Positions 22,965 to 31,453 are shown, counted from the first letter of the stretch. The stretch: 41,479 bases of DNA from Frankia sp. RB7 (GCA_030403585.1 JAUEPE010000061.1:1-41479), one strand, 5' to 3'. The notes: a model not told the origin generated them from the letters alone. Numbers and translations: made by a program.

Positions 22965-24586
22965 TTGCCGGCCCGACCCTTCGCAAGCGTCTTGGCCTGG
23001 TCGGCGTGCGACACGTCGGCGTAGATCGCGGCCTGCTGCTCTTGCTGCGCAAGCTGGACCTGGGCAGCCTGCGCCTGGGCCCGGGCCTGCCGCTTCTGCT
23101 CGACCAGACGCGGATCCAGCTTGATCGAGGGAACGCCGGACAACGCATCGTGCAGCAGCGCGGAATAGCCGTCGACGTCGATGTCATCCATCCATGTCGG
23201 ATCCTGCGTCTCCGCTGCAATCTTGAGCTTGGTCGAGACCCAGCTGGTGGCGCCGTTGGCCGTGTCCGCCTTCTGCGCCTTGACAAAGGGCGAGACGAAG
23301 GTCGGCGTCACAGCCGCGCGCAACAGCTCCGGCGGCGGCGGCCCGATCGTGCGCGCCACCACGCCGAGGCGATCGAGCAGCTGGGCGCGGCGACGGATGA
23401 AGCCGGCGAGCCCCCGCTGCACGCGGATCAGGTTCGGCGCGAGCGATTTTAATTCGTCCTGGCTGAAGGCCTGCACTTCCTCCGCCGTCATCTGCGGCCG
23501 CGCGCCGAGCGTCGAGGCGAGCGCGAAGCGGAACGCGCGCCGCACCTGGTTGCGCAAATCGTTCTGCAGCTGCAGCGGCAGCGACATCTGCTTCGAGCGC
23601 TCGAGGATCTGCGCCGGCGCCTTGCCTTGCACGCTCTCACCGAACAGCACGTTGCCCGGCACGATATCGGCCGTGGTCATCACGTCCTCGTCGGCCGCCC
23701 ACCACATCGGTTCGGCATCGAACTGGATGCCGACCATGGTTGAGCGCGCGACCTCGTCGAGCGACAACATGTCCGGCAGCGCGTTATGGGCAGGCCCGCG
23801 TGCCCAGACACGCCCCGATCGCATCGACCATTCGATCTGATGCACCGGCAGGTCGAGATAACCGCTCTCGGTGTAAAAGTTCGTCTTGTCCGGCGAGGCG
23901 TAGCAGGACTTGAACGGCATGTGCTTCGCGAACGGGCTGCCCGGCCGAAACTCCGGATTGGGCGATATCGCGTGCACAAAGACGATTTCTTCGTCGTCGC
24001 GCGCGGTGGGGGCTCGATCGCCGAACTTGCCCTTGGCCTGGCGCCCGGTCAGCCGGATTTCGCGGTGGAAGGTGTCGAGATCTCCGTTGGCGTCGACGTC
24101 CTTGTAGCAGCCGGAGACCGCGAGGTTCGGCGTGACGATGCGCCCTTGGCCAACCATCTCCTCCTGCCACATGAAGCCGGAGCCGAACATGCCCATGTCG
24201 CCGAACCAGCCGGGCACGTTGAGATAGAAATTGTCGATGGTCGGGTCGATCGAGGCGAGGATCAGCGTGGTGTAGTTCCACAGATAGTCCTTGGCCGGCT
24301 TCCACTTCGCAAGCTCGGGATCGGCAGGCACGCCCCAGGAGAACCAGCGCTCGGCCGGGTTGGTCGCCTTGGAGAACATGCCGCCGACATAGTCATCATT
24401 GGCATAGAGCGGCGTGCTGTCGAAGGGATCATCGCCATTTGGCTGGCGCTGGTCGTTACGATTGCCGCCGGAGAGATCTTCGTCGCTCTGCATCAGCCGC
24501 GCGATGTCGCGCCAACGCGGTTCCTCGAGCGCGCGTTTCTTCTTCACCTCGGCATGACGCGGTTCGATCTCAGACCAGGCACTCAT
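22961..24586 (-). CDS. Portal (head-to-tail connector) protein, podovirus type
   Basis: A 541-residue protein, near the T7 gp8 length of 536. Features are RDIARLMQSDEDLSGG near the N-terminus, NPAERWFSWG, then FGDMGMFGSGFMWQEE, a typical wing segment, and a Gln/Ala-rich C-terminal helix (about 505-530), the barrel region. The family forms a dodecameric ring at one vertex through which DNA is packaged. The C-terminal codons contain GTGCGACA (23006-23013), one of the octamers also found near the att sites. It follows the 98-residue gene and precedes the Bbp19-like gene with an ATGA overlap. Confidence 0.9.
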   Translation of the reverse strand: MSAWSEIEPRHAEVKKKRALEEPRWRDIARLMQSDEDLSGGNRNDQRQPNGDDPFDSTPLYANDDYVGGMFSKATNPAERWFSWGVPADPELAKWKPAKDYLWNYTTLILASIDPTIDNFYLNVPGWFGDMGMFGSGFMWQEEMVGQGRIVTPNLAVSGCYKDVDANGDLDTFHREIRLTGRQAKGKFGDRAPTARDDEEIVFVHAISPNPEFRPGSPFAKHMPFKSCYASPDKTNFYTESGYLDLPVHQIEWSMRSGRVWARGPAHNALPDMLSLDEVARSTMVGIQFDAEPMWWAADEDVMTTADIVPGNVLFGESVQGKAPAQILERSKQMSLPLQLQNDLRNQVRRAFRFALASTLGARPQMTAEEVQAFSQDELKSLAPNLIRVQRGLAGFIRRRAQLLDRLGVVARTIGPPPPELLRAAVTPTFVSPFVKAQKADTANGATSWVSTKLKIAAETQDPTWMDDIDVDGYSALLHDALSGVPSIKLDPRLVEQKRQARAQAQAAQVQLAQQEQQAAIYADVSHADQAKTLAKGRAGK

Positions 24587-24617
24587 GCTTGCGCCTCGCT
24601 CCGCTCACCGCGCTGCA

Positions 24618-24914
24618 TCACTGCCCCGACAGCAAGCGAAAGCCGACCGGCGGCGCGCCGAGTTGTGACTGCAGTCCGATCCCGAACGACGAGCCCTGTT
24701 GCAGCTTGCGCTTCTGGGCCTCGGAGGCGACGACGGCGCTTTCGCTGTCGCTCGCCGGCTGCGCGGCCGCGGCCGCCAGCGTGTTGGCGTCCTGCTGCGC
24801 CTTGAGTGCCTGCTGCTGTGTCGCGAGCGCAGCAGCATTCGCTGCATCGGCCTTGCTGGTGTCGGGCGGATCCATGCCGAACCAGTTGTCGAGGATGTTG
24901 CTGAACCAACCCAT
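24618..24914 (-). CDS. Small Ala/Gln-rich protein upstream of portal
   Basis: A 98-residue protein with an aromatic N-terminus (MGWFSNILDNWFG) and a long Ala/Gln-rich helix (about 22-55), then a Ser/Gly-rich end. AAGG precedes the ATG. Proteins of this design occur between large terminase and portal in several podovirus-like prophages; they have no assigned function. The aromatic-amphipathic N-terminus may touch the membrane or the portal. The promoter-like site at 24944-24970 lies directly upstream. Confidence 0.6.
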   Translation of the reverse strand: MGWFSNILDNWFGMDPPDTSKADAANAAALATQQQALKAQQDANTLAAAAAQPASDSESAVVASEAQKRKLQQGSSFGIGLQSQLGAPPVGFRLLSGQ

Positions 24915-24943
24915 GGCAGGCCTTCGTTCGGTTGAGGGTGCCG

Positions 24944-24970
24944 ACCCTACGGGCCAGCCCCGCCCGTCAA
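24944..24970 (-). promoter_or_regulatory. Putative late promoter before portal operon
   Basis: Minus strand: GGGGCGGTTGACGG with TTGACG (24970-24965), 15 bp, TAGGGT (24949-24944), followed by CGGCACCCTCAAC. Together with 8570-8596 it is the best match to the shared late promoter motif. It lies between the large terminase stop and the 98-residue gene. Confidence 0.5.
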
Positions 24971-25003
24971 CCGCCCCGTGCCGGCCAGAAATGGCCGGTC
25001 ACG

Positions 25004-26623
25004 TCAGCCCCGTTTCCGCTTCATCGGGTTGTAGCGGCCGGCGTTCCGAGCTTCTTCCTTGCGCTGCGCTCGCTGTGCCGCCGCCGCTCCGACCCGGCGC
25101 TTGGCTTCCGAGCTGCCGCAGGCCAGGGCGCCGTACTCGGCGGCCTCGCAGGTATGGCCGTCTTTGGTCTTGGCGACCGAGCCGAGATCGTCGGTGCCGG
25201 CGATGTGCTTGAAATGGTACGTCTGCGCTGCGCCGCGGCGGATTGTTTTGCAGCTGGGATCGACGATCAGGCCCGGCTCGCCAGCCTCGCAGGTGTGACG
25301 CAGCTTGGATTTAACCGCCTCGTGCCGCGTGGTCGGATTGTTGGTCGGCGCCGGATAAACCTTTCTCCCCAGAAATTTCGCCAGGTTCTGCCGGTCCGAT
25401 CCCGCCTCGAGATCCTCACCCGCACACATCGCCGGGTCGCACAGCGACAGAAACTCGCAGCCCTCGAAACGTGTCGCCTCGAGCTGCAGCATCGCGGTGG
25501 CGAGCTCGCTCATGCCGCCGCGGTCGAGCGGGCACTCCGCCAGAAACCGGAGCTGGCCGTTCGACTTCTCCTGCATATAGACCGTCGACGGCGTCAGGCC
25601 GCCGTCGGTCCCGGTGAGCACAGGCAATTCCTTGATGACCGGTATGGTGTGCTTCGCCATGTTCCGATCTTCGTCCCATTCGGGCCAGACCGGGTTGTTT
25701 GCGCGCGTGAAGCCCGGCCGCGCGTGGATCATGCGCTTGATCCACCACGGCCGATGCGAGTTCATCATCGCCGAGTTTTCATAGTAGCCGCGGCCCATCG
25801 CCTCGATGTTCTCAGCGTTGTCGGCCAGGCCCGACGGCTGCGCGTGCAGCACGTGCCCCGGCTTCTTGTTCTCATAGAAATCGCGGTAGATGAAATGCAG
25901 CACGTCGGGCGCGTTGCCGTCGCCGAAGAAGCGGCCCGCGCGCTTGATGATCTCGCGCGGCGGCTCGCGGCCGACGCGGTCGACCAGCGCCGAGCACAGC
26001 TCTTCCGGCAGCGTCGGCCATTCGTTGAAATAGCAATCGGTGAACTCGTTGCCGAGGATGTCGTCAGGATCCATCGTCTCGCCGAAGGCGCGGAAGCGGT
26101 TCGTCAGGCTGATGCGTCCGAACTCGTCTTCAAACGACAGCGTGTGCTCGGCCTCGCGCGGGCTGGCGCCCGTCCACTTCGACCCCGGCATGTCCTTGGG
26201 GAAAAGTTTCCACCAGGAGGGTATTGTCGCCTTCCAGATATTGACGTACTTCTGTCGCCACGTGCCGAGCACATATCGGCGCACCCCGTCCGCACCGGGA
26301 AAAATCCTTTGGGCCTCGACCAGCGCTTTCTTGCCACTCGCGATCGTCTTGCCGGAGCCGCCAGGCCCGATGATGAGATCGGCCGGGTTGTGCGAGAGGA
26401 TGTAGCGATCGCTGATCGGCCCAGCGCTCCGCATCAAATTCACCGTCCCCGTCTTGTCCTGCTTGTGCAGCTCGTCGACGACGTCCGGAAACTGTTTTCG
26501 GAATTCGTCGTCGGCCTCGACGTGGCTCATCTGGTTTCGATACGGGTCCGCCGATCCCAGCACATCGGCGAGCGACGTCTGCTCGAGCAGCACCTGCGGG
26601 CTTAAGCCTACGTCGATCGTCAC
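25004..26623 (-). CDS. Terminase large subunit
   Basis: A 539-residue protein if translation starts at GTG 26623, which has GGGGGGAAA upstream; a longer frame to 26734 reads into the inverted-repeat region and looks non-coding. The ATPase has Walker A Gly-Pro-Gly-Gly-Ser-Gly-Lys-Thr (residues 86-93), preceded by hydrophobic Asp-Leu-Ile-Ile, and the Walker B-like segment Asp-Cys-Tyr-Phe-Asn-Glu-Trp. Acidic motif SLCDPAM could begin the RNase H-like nuclease. The protein packages DNA through the portal. The C-terminal 40 residues are very basic, as in DNA-binding tails. The N-terminal 50 residues place it in the podovirus group with long leader helices. Confidence 0.9.
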   Translation of the reverse strand: MTIDVGLSPQVLLEQTSLADVLGSADPYRNQMSHVEADDEFRKQFPDVVDELHKQDKTGTVNLMRSAGPISDRYILSHNPADLIIGPGGSGKTIASGKKALVEAQRIFPGADGVRRYVLGTWRQKYVNIWKATIPSWWKLFPKDMPGSKWTGASPREAEHTLSFEDEFGRISLTNRFRAFGETMDPDDILGNEFTDCYFNEWPTLPEELCSALVDRVGREPPREIIKRAGRFFGDGNAPDVLHFIYRDFYENKKPGHVLHAQPSGLADNAENIEAMGRGYYENSAMMNSHRPWWIKRMIHARPGFTRANNPVWPEWDEDRNMAKHTIPVIKELPVLTGTDGGLTPSTVYMQEKSNGQLRFLAECPLDRGGMSELATAMLQLEATRFEGCEFLSLCDPAMCAGEDLEAGSDRQNLAKFLGRKVYPAPTNNPTTRHEAVKSKLRHTCEAGEPGLIVDPSCKTIRRGAAQTYHFKHIAGTDDLGSVAKTKDGHTCEAAEYGALACGSSEAKRRVGAAAAQRAQRKEEARNAGRYNPMKRKRG

Positions 26624-26950
26624 GCGATTTCCCCCCGCCCCGGTTGGCCGTTCCAAAGATCGCGATTTGTCGACGGACCTGAGGCAAACAGGGCAGAGCC
26701 CGTTCGGAAAAAAACTCCCGCGCGCGGGGGGCACGACGGGTCGAGGTTGAGTTTTGGGGGTACCCCGCCCTGGCCGGGCCGGGGGGGTACCCCTCTGAAA
26801 ACTCGGCCGCAGGCCTCCGCATTGCTGCGGCGCCTGCGGCCAGGTCGACGGCAGATCCGCACGATCGCCGTCGACGTCACCGGCCTTGAAGGCCTCGCGG
26901 CCGGTGATTTGGGAGTAGCTGCCCTACAGCCACAAGCCCTTGAGATCGCT
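26624..26950. other. Non-coding region between terminase subunits, with large inverted repeat
   Basis: 327 bp without a gene. The key feature is an inverted repeat at 26749-26804: GAGTTTTGGGGGTACCCC on one side and GGGGTACCCC followed by CTG and AAAACTC on the other, which contains two GGGGTACCCC palindromes. A CCCGCGCGCGGG palindrome lies at 26717-26728. Terminase genes often stand next to the packaging site, so this is the leading candidate for cos or pac, or for terS binding; transcription through it would also form a strong hairpin between terS and terL. Confidence 0.5.
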
Positions 26951-27523
26951 TCACTTGTCATCACCGTGCGACACGTCGCTGTGCGACACGTCATCGGCCG
27001 GCGCGCTAAGCGCTTGATTTTCCTCACGTTGCTCAATGTACAACCATGGTGCCCTGGTCGAGCCGTCAGGCCCGATCGCCGGCGCACTCTGCCCCGGGAA
27101 CACCATCGTCAACCGAGGCGCCACGCTGTTGCCGCCGGCATCGACCTGCGCCATCTGCGCGTAGAAGTACCTGCCGAGCTCGCTCCACATGCGATCGAGC
27201 CGGTCGAACGCCTCCAGCTTGGTGCAGCCGAGCTCGATCGCCAGCGTCTCCGGCGTATGCATCGCATAGCGAAAACGCCGCTCCAGCGGATCTCCGCAGA
27301 GTTTCCGCACGAATTCGAGCATCTCGCGCGTCGCTTTGTTCTGCGCGCCAGGCGGTCGGCCGCGCCGATCGGCCTTGATCGCGGTCTCGACCCGCTCGAC
27401 CTGGCTGTCAGTGAGGCTCGGCCGCATCGCCGGCATCAGCTCGAGCTGCTCGACGGCCGCGGCCGCCGGCGCGGCCGCCGCAATCACTTCCGCGATCGCG
27501 GCCTTCTGGTCCTTCTTTGCCAT
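26951..27523 (-). CDS. Terminase small subunit (putative)
   Basis: A 190-residue protein: an Ala-rich opening helix (1-30), then a charged helical DNA-binding-type region (LTDSQVERVETAIKADRRGR, PGAQNKATREMLEFVRKL) and a C-terminal half with LELGCT-type and WSELGRYFYAQMAQV helices for multimer contact. It is encoded directly before the large terminase, with the inverted repeat between them. The last 12 codons contain two GTGCGACA octamers, which give the repeated Asp-Val-Ser-His. Small terminases recognise the packaging site and load the large subunit. The assignment is mainly from position, size and the helical basic region. Confidence 0.75.
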   Translation of the reverse strand: MAKKDQKAAIAEVIAAAAPAAAAVEQLELMPAMRPSLTDSQVERVETAIKADRRGRPPGAQNKATREMLEFVRKLCGDPLERRFRYAMHTPETLAIELGCTKLEAFDRLDRMWSELGRYFYAQMAQVDAGGNSVAPRLTMVFPGQSAPAIGPDGSTRAPWLYIEQREENQALSAPADDVSHSDVSHGDDK

Positions 27524-27552
27524 CGCTGACGCTACCTCGCTGAATTTCCGTG

Positions 27553-27581
27553 ATTATTTAATCTAACGCGCGCAGCGACAA
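27553..27581 (-). promoter_or_regulatory. Putative promoter of packaging genes
   Basis: On the minus strand TTGTCG (27581-27576), a 17-bp spacer and AATAAT (27558-27553) resemble a sigma70 promoter. It lies 30 nt before the small terminase start. It differs from the GCGGTTGACG late motif. Confidence 0.45.
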
Positions 27582-27599
27582 CCGGCGCCGGATCGGCGC

Positions 27600-27845
27600 A
27601 GGTGTCTAAGGTGTCTAAATCACTGGATATTGGAAGTCGTTGCTCCATCTATTCTATTTCCATTTTTAGACAGTGTAGACACTTAGACACCCACCTACCC
27701 TCGTGCGCGCGCGCGTGCGCGCGCACACGTGAGAGATCGTGGTGTCTAAGTGTCTAAGGTGTCTAGATTTGCGATTTGCTATTTGGGATCAACGCCTTGC
27801 GTTATCCACTTGGTTAGACACCCAGCTGAGAGGGTGTCTAAACCC
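27600..27845. repeat. Iteron-type repeat array, putative replication origin
   Basis: Ten copies of GTGTCTAAG or a close variant. Forward copies start at 27602, 27611, 27742, 27750, 27759 and 27834; reverse copies at 27666, 27676, 27683 and 27814. Some are back to back at 8-9 bp; the last two form an imperfect hairpin. Between the groups lie an A+T-rich stretch (27612-27670) and a perfect 30-bp alternating pyrimidine-purine tract (27702-27731). It follows the replication gene terminator and precedes the packaging genes. The arrangement resembles iteron-type origins. Confidence 0.6.
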
Positions 27846-28070
27846 CGCACCCGATCGCCTCCGGACCGAACGCATCGGCCACCATGGCTCACAGCAAGGC
27901 ACGTCAACCGTTGTTCGTTTGGAAATAGAGGCGCGCGGCGCGCGATGGCGCGTGCGTGAGGTGGTTGAGGTGAAAGGCGGTGATGCGTAGCGCCGTCGCG
28001 AGGCAAGCCGCGCGACTATTTTAAAGCGTCAAGCGGGCGTGGGCGCGGGCGCGGGAATGGAGCAAGATAA
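27846..28070. other. Non-coding flank of putative origin
   Basis: 225 bp with no convincing gene. It contains G+C-rich stretches (gggcgtgggcgcgggcgcggg at about 28033-28054), an inverted GCGCGCGGCGCGC region near 27930 and a weak copy of the TTGACG motif (27907-27902 on the minus strand). No clear promoter is visible. Confidence 0.35.
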
Positions 28071-28107
28071 ATGAAAAGCCCTCGCTCGGACTGCCGGGCG
28101 AGGGCTT
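28071..28107 (-). terminator. Intrinsic terminator of the early/replication operon
   Basis: On the minus strand AAGCCCTCGC and GCGAGGGCTT form a perfect 10-bp stem with a 12-nt loop, followed by TTTTCAT. It lies 23 nt after the stop of the 71-residue gene. This is the best intrinsic terminator in the window, and it cuts the leftward early transcript from the origin and late genes. Confidence 0.85.
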
Positions 28108-28130
28108 ACAAGGGCTGCGCTGGAGCGTTG

Positions 28131-28346
28131 TTAGGCTGGGTCTCCAGGCTGCGGGCCCCCATCATAAGCTATGGTGACCTCCTCGCCGCCCAGGATTTTG
28201 CCCGGAGGCTGATTGACAGTAAGCTTGTTGCCGCCATCACCAAAGCTGACGGTGCAGCGACCGTCGTCGAGCTTCACGATGTAATCGACCCGATCGAGAT
28301 TGATGCAATAACGGCGGTTGTCGTCAGATACCCATTTCCAAGCCAT
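28131..28346 (-). CDS. Small protein at end of replication operon
   Basis: A 71-residue beta-type protein: MAWKWVSDDNRRYCINLDRV, an aromatic and acidic opening, then alternating short strands and a Pro/Gly-rich end. CGGAGAA precedes the ATG. It is the last gene before the intrinsic terminator and follows the helicase gene by 3 nt. I do not recognise a family. Products at this position are often single-stranded-DNA, helicase or origin accessory proteins, but there is no direct sign here. Confidence 0.65.
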   Translation of the reverse strand: MAWKWVSDDNRRYCINLDRVDYIVKLDDGRCTVSFGDGGNKLTVNQPPGKILGGEEVTIAYDGGPQPGDPA

Positions 28347-28349
28347 CGG

Positions 28350-30308
28350 TCATTTCTCCGGAGCGTCATGGTACCGCTCTAGCACGATCAGGGTGCACCT
28401 GGTCTGCGTGCCGTCGATTGTCACCTTGTTTATGTCGGCGTTCGTGATCATGACGCCGGCAACGGGGCACTGGCGCAGCGCGTCCTTCCATGCCCCGTGC
28501 TGCCAGTCGCTGCCCTCGAGGTGCTCTGCGACCTTGCTGGATGTGTTGGGAACAGCCAGGACGAACTGGTCCTTGGTGAGCCCGCACTTCATCAGCGCCG
28601 CCTCGAGGCTGATCTTCTGGCTGCGCATCATCGGCGCGGCGATTTCCGCCCCTGTAAATAGCCCAAAGCCTGCCATTCCGAGATCTCGCTTCGCTTTCAC
28701 ACGGGTATAGACCTCGTGATCTGCCGGATCCCACATTGCAGCCTCAGCGATGCGCATGTCCTCGAGCGCCTGGCCGATCGTATTGCGCGACGAATTGCGC
28801 CAGACCTTGACGTGTGAGGTGAGGATGCGGTCGACGCACTGCCGATAGTTCGGTTTCGCATCCTCTACCTCCGGCAGGGTCTCGGCGCCGAGCAGCGTGC
28901 TCCATTCGCGCTCCTCGTCAGGCCCCAGTGGCACGCCCATCTCCGCAGCGAGCTCGTCACCGAGCAGCGTGGCCGCACAGGCGAGCAGCACGCCATAGGT
29001 GTCCTGACCGCGGCCACCGTGGCCGCCCTGCTCGAGCGCGCTCTTGAACCTCTGCAGCGTGGCGGCAAAGTCGCCCCAGCCCTGCATCATCAGCGAGAGC
29101 ATCATCGATCCCGTCGTCTCGACGTCGACCGGCTCCGGCTTGGCCTGGTTGAGGTTGAGTGGCATCAGCCGCAGCACCGCGACGCGGCTCATGTCCTGGG
29201 CGGAACGCAGCGGGTTGTTGATGGCCGAGAACAGGAAGGCCGAGCGCATCTGGAATTCGCTCGCCTCGCCCTTGGTCGGGCCGCCGCGCCGGCCAATGTC
29301 ACCGGATGCCGAGGTGCGCATCAGGTGCACGACGTTGTCGAGCTTGCGCGGATCGCTGTCGGGCTCGAGCTCGTCGAGCGCCACGGGCCGCGCGTCATGC
29401 GCCATGGCCTGGTAGATGCCGGCGGCCGTGGTGTCTGCCGAGCGGAACAGCGTGTCGCCAAAGATGTTGCGCAGCGCCTGCTGCAGTGTCGATTTGCCGG
29501 TCGCGCGATCGCCGATCAGCAGCACCGCCGGCCGCCAGTCGAGCGCGCCGCCGATCAGCGCGCAGCCGATCCAGCCGAGCAACAGTACCGGGTCGACGTC
29601 AGGCCGCGTCCAATTCCACTTGCGGAAGGTCTCCAACAGCTTCTTCGCCGGGTTCTTGTCAGGCGTGATCGCCTCGGTCCACGGTTCCGACAGCGCCGAC
29701 AGGCGTGGATAGAGCATGTTCTCGTGCACGCCGGTCGCCAGCGTCTTGAAGCGGCCCTTGTCGCAGGTCCAGAGCGCATCGCCGGAGTGATAGACCAGAT
29801 TGCCGGAGCGGAACGTCCATGCGCCGCGGCCGCGCATCTTGTCGTTGGGCGAGAAGAAGCCCTTGCGCGCGCAGGCGCGGAAGAAATCTTCCTTGATCTG
29901 ATCGGCCTCGAAGCTTTTGATCTGCGGCTTGTGCGGCTTGCCGGTGTGCTCGTCGACGCCCTTTGGCACGAACCAGCGCGGGCGCATCCATTTGGGGTAA
30001 TTGGGCGTGGCCGAAAACAGATCCTGAATGCCGACCTGGTTGAAGTCGGCCGCCTTCATCGCCCGGAACTGGCCGGAGCTGTCGATCACGTATTTGTAGG
30101 CGCCCTCGAAGCCGATGCATTCGACCGGGCACGCACAGCCGGGATCCGACGGCATGCCAAAGATGTCCGGGCTCCATTGCCCGGCCAGGACATTGTTCGG
30201 CCCGCGCGCCTCCATCGGCGGCGTGTCCTCGCGCGATCGGCGCTGCCGCTCGAGCTGACGCTGCGCCTTGCCCATCTGAACGACGTTGGCCTCGTTGTCC
30301 TTGCTCAC
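28350..30308 (-). CDS. SF3/D5-type replicative helicase-ATPase
   Basis: A 652-residue protein. A P-loop ATPase occupies about 240-400: Walker A Gly-Asp-Arg-Ala-Thr-Gly-Lys-Ser (266-273), Walker B Pro-Val-Ala-Leu-Asp-Glu (308-313), sensor Phe-Ser-Ala-Ile-Asn-Asn-Pro and a later Arg-finger-type Arg. The pattern resembles D5/P4-type phage helicases. Residues 50-200 have Cys-Pro and aromatic motifs and may be a DNA-binding part, and the C-terminal 180 residues have a helical winged-helix-like design. The upstream Toprim gene overlaps it (30305-30308, ATGA), so primase and helicase are made together. It would unwind phage DNA at the origin. Confidence 0.85.
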   Translation of the reverse strand: MSKDNEANVVQMGKAQRQLERQRRSREDTPPMEARGPNNVLAGQWSPDIFGMPSDPGCACPVECIGFEGAYKYVIDSSGQFRAMKAADFNQVGIQDLFSATPNYPKWMRPRWFVPKGVDEHTGKPHKPQIKSFEADQIKEDFFRACARKGFFSPNDKMRGRGAWTFRSGNLVYHSGDALWTCDKGRFKTLATGVHENMLYPRLSALSEPWTEAITPDKNPAKKLLETFRKWNWTRPDVDPVLLLGWIGCALIGGALDWRPAVLLIGDRATGKSTLQQALRNIFGDTLFRSADTTAAGIYQAMAHDARPVALDELEPDSDPRKLDNVVHLMRTSASGDIGRRGGPTKGEASEFQMRSAFLFSAINNPLRSAQDMSRVAVLRLMPLNLNQAKPEPVDVETTGSMMLSLMMQGWGDFAATLQRFKSALEQGGHGGRGQDTYGVLLACAATLLGDELAAEMGVPLGPDEEREWSTLLGAETLPEVEDAKPNYRQCVDRILTSHVKVWRNSSRNTIGQALEDMRIAEAAMWDPADHEVYTRVKAKRDLGMAGFGLFTGAEIAAPMMRSQKISLEAALMKCGLTKDQFVLAVPNTSSKVAEHLEGSDWQHGAWKDALRQCPVAGVMITNADINKVTIDGTQTRCTLIVLERYHDAPEK

Positions 30309-31453
30309 GCCGCGCCTCTCAACGTGTCATTCAGGTCTTTGCCATGGGTGGCGCGCACCTCGGCCACCGCACGGCCGCTCGCCTCCAGCGCTTTCAGGCC
30401 GCGATCGAACGCGGCGACCGCACTCAGCTTGTCCCAGTCGTTCTGCCGATGCACGATCACGCTGTCGACGCAGGCTGGCAGGCGGGCCGCGACATTGACC
30501 ATGTTGGACAGCGAGATCATCGCCCAGACGCGATGCTGAGGCGCTGCGAGGATGGCGGAGAGCCCGTCTTCGACGCCTTCGGTCAGGATCAGCGTCTGCA
30601 GCAGGCCGTGCTTCTCGGCATCCTTCACAGAGAAATGCCCCTCGCCGCGCCAGAGCGGGATGACGAGGCCTGCGAATTCACCCAGCACCTTGCGCGCCGG
30701 CTGCGTCGTGCCATCGGGCGCGGGCGCGATCGCGGCCTTGTCGCTGCCGTCGGGCTGGATCCACGTCTGGTGAATGGCCCGGATCTGCCCGGCCGCGTCC
30801 GTGCAGCAGGCGATCATGCAGGGCCCGGCATATTCGCCGACCACGTTGTTCTGCCGATCGCGCCGCAGATAGCGCTGCGACGGCGCAAAACGCAGCGAGC
30901 CAGGCGCAATGTTGCCATTGCGCGGTCCGACAAAGGGCGCAGCGCTGAGATCGATGCCGCGCGCGTCGCGCAGATACAGATCCGCCGGCGTCCCGATGAT
31001 CGGCTTGGCGCCGGCAAAGGCCGCGAAGGCTGCGGCGGCCTTCCTGTCGCGGCGCTGATGGTTGTCGCGCTCGGCCTGAGCGCGCTTCTCCTTGGCGGAC
31101 GCGCGATCGCGCGCGAGCTGCTCCTCGGAGACACGGCCGAGGCCGAGGCGCTCCATCACGAAACGCGCGGCTGGATCGGCGCCGCGCTTGTCCATGTCGT
31201 ACCAGCCGTAGCAATAGGCGACGAGCTCGAGCGCCCTGCCCTTTTCCGTGCCGTTGAACTTCTTCCACGCCAGGCCGTCGGCACGCAGACACAGCCCGAA
31301 ACATTTGCTGCCGGCGCCGCGTGGATCGTCGACCAGCGTCCAGCCGTTGCGCCTGGGCATGTCGAGATTGCACAGCGAGAGCACCTCGCTGATGCGATCG
31401 TCGAGGATCCGCTTGAGATCCTCCCAGCCCTGGCGCGTGCGAAGGTCGATCAA
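30305..31453 (-). CDS. Toprim-domain primase
   Basis: A 382-residue protein. The N-terminus (1-100) resembles the primase lead domain in which a Gly-Trp-Thr-Leu element and Lys-Phe-Asn-Gly mark the nucleic-acid-binding fold, though the zinc cysteines of CHC2 are not seen. Residues about 280-375 are a Toprim domain: TLILTEGVEDGLSAILA with the catalytic Glu, a D-containing second strand (VIVHRQNDWD), and the final KDLNDTLRG. Toprim primases make RNA primers for phage replication. It lies directly before the helicase and is translationally coupled to it. The middle third may be a substrate-binding part. Confidence 0.8.
   Translation of the reverse strand: MIDLRTRQGWEDLKRILDDRISEVLSLCNLDMPRRNGWTLVDDPRGAGSKCFGLCLRADGLAWKKFNGTEKGRALELVAYCYGWYDMDKRGADPAARFVMERLGLGRVSEEQLARDRASAKEKRAQAERDNHQRRDRKAAAAFAAFAGAKPIIGTPADLYLRDARGIDLSAAPFVGPRNGNIAPGSLRFAPSQRYLRRDRQNNVVGEYAGPCMIACCTDAAGQIRAIHQTWIQPDGSDKAAIAPAPDGTTQPARKVLGEFAGLVIPLWRGEGHFSVKDAEKHGLLQTLILTEGVEDGLSAILAAPQHRVWAMISLSNMVNVAARLPACVDSVIVHRQNDWDKLSAVAAFDRGLKALEASGRAVAEVRATHGKDLNDTLRGAA

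Noticed and set aside
24932..26605. 557-codon plus-strand frame opposite the large terminase
   Set aside because: Shadow of the terminase gene, which has Walker motifs and a supported start.
27739..27990. 83-codon plus-strand frame in the putative origin
   Set aside because: It starts inside the iterons, has no ribosome site and no protein-like pattern.
29019..30539. 506-codon plus-strand frame opposite the helicase
   Set aside because: No motif and Arg/Leu/Ala-rich shadow composition; the opposite strand carries clear ATPase motifs.
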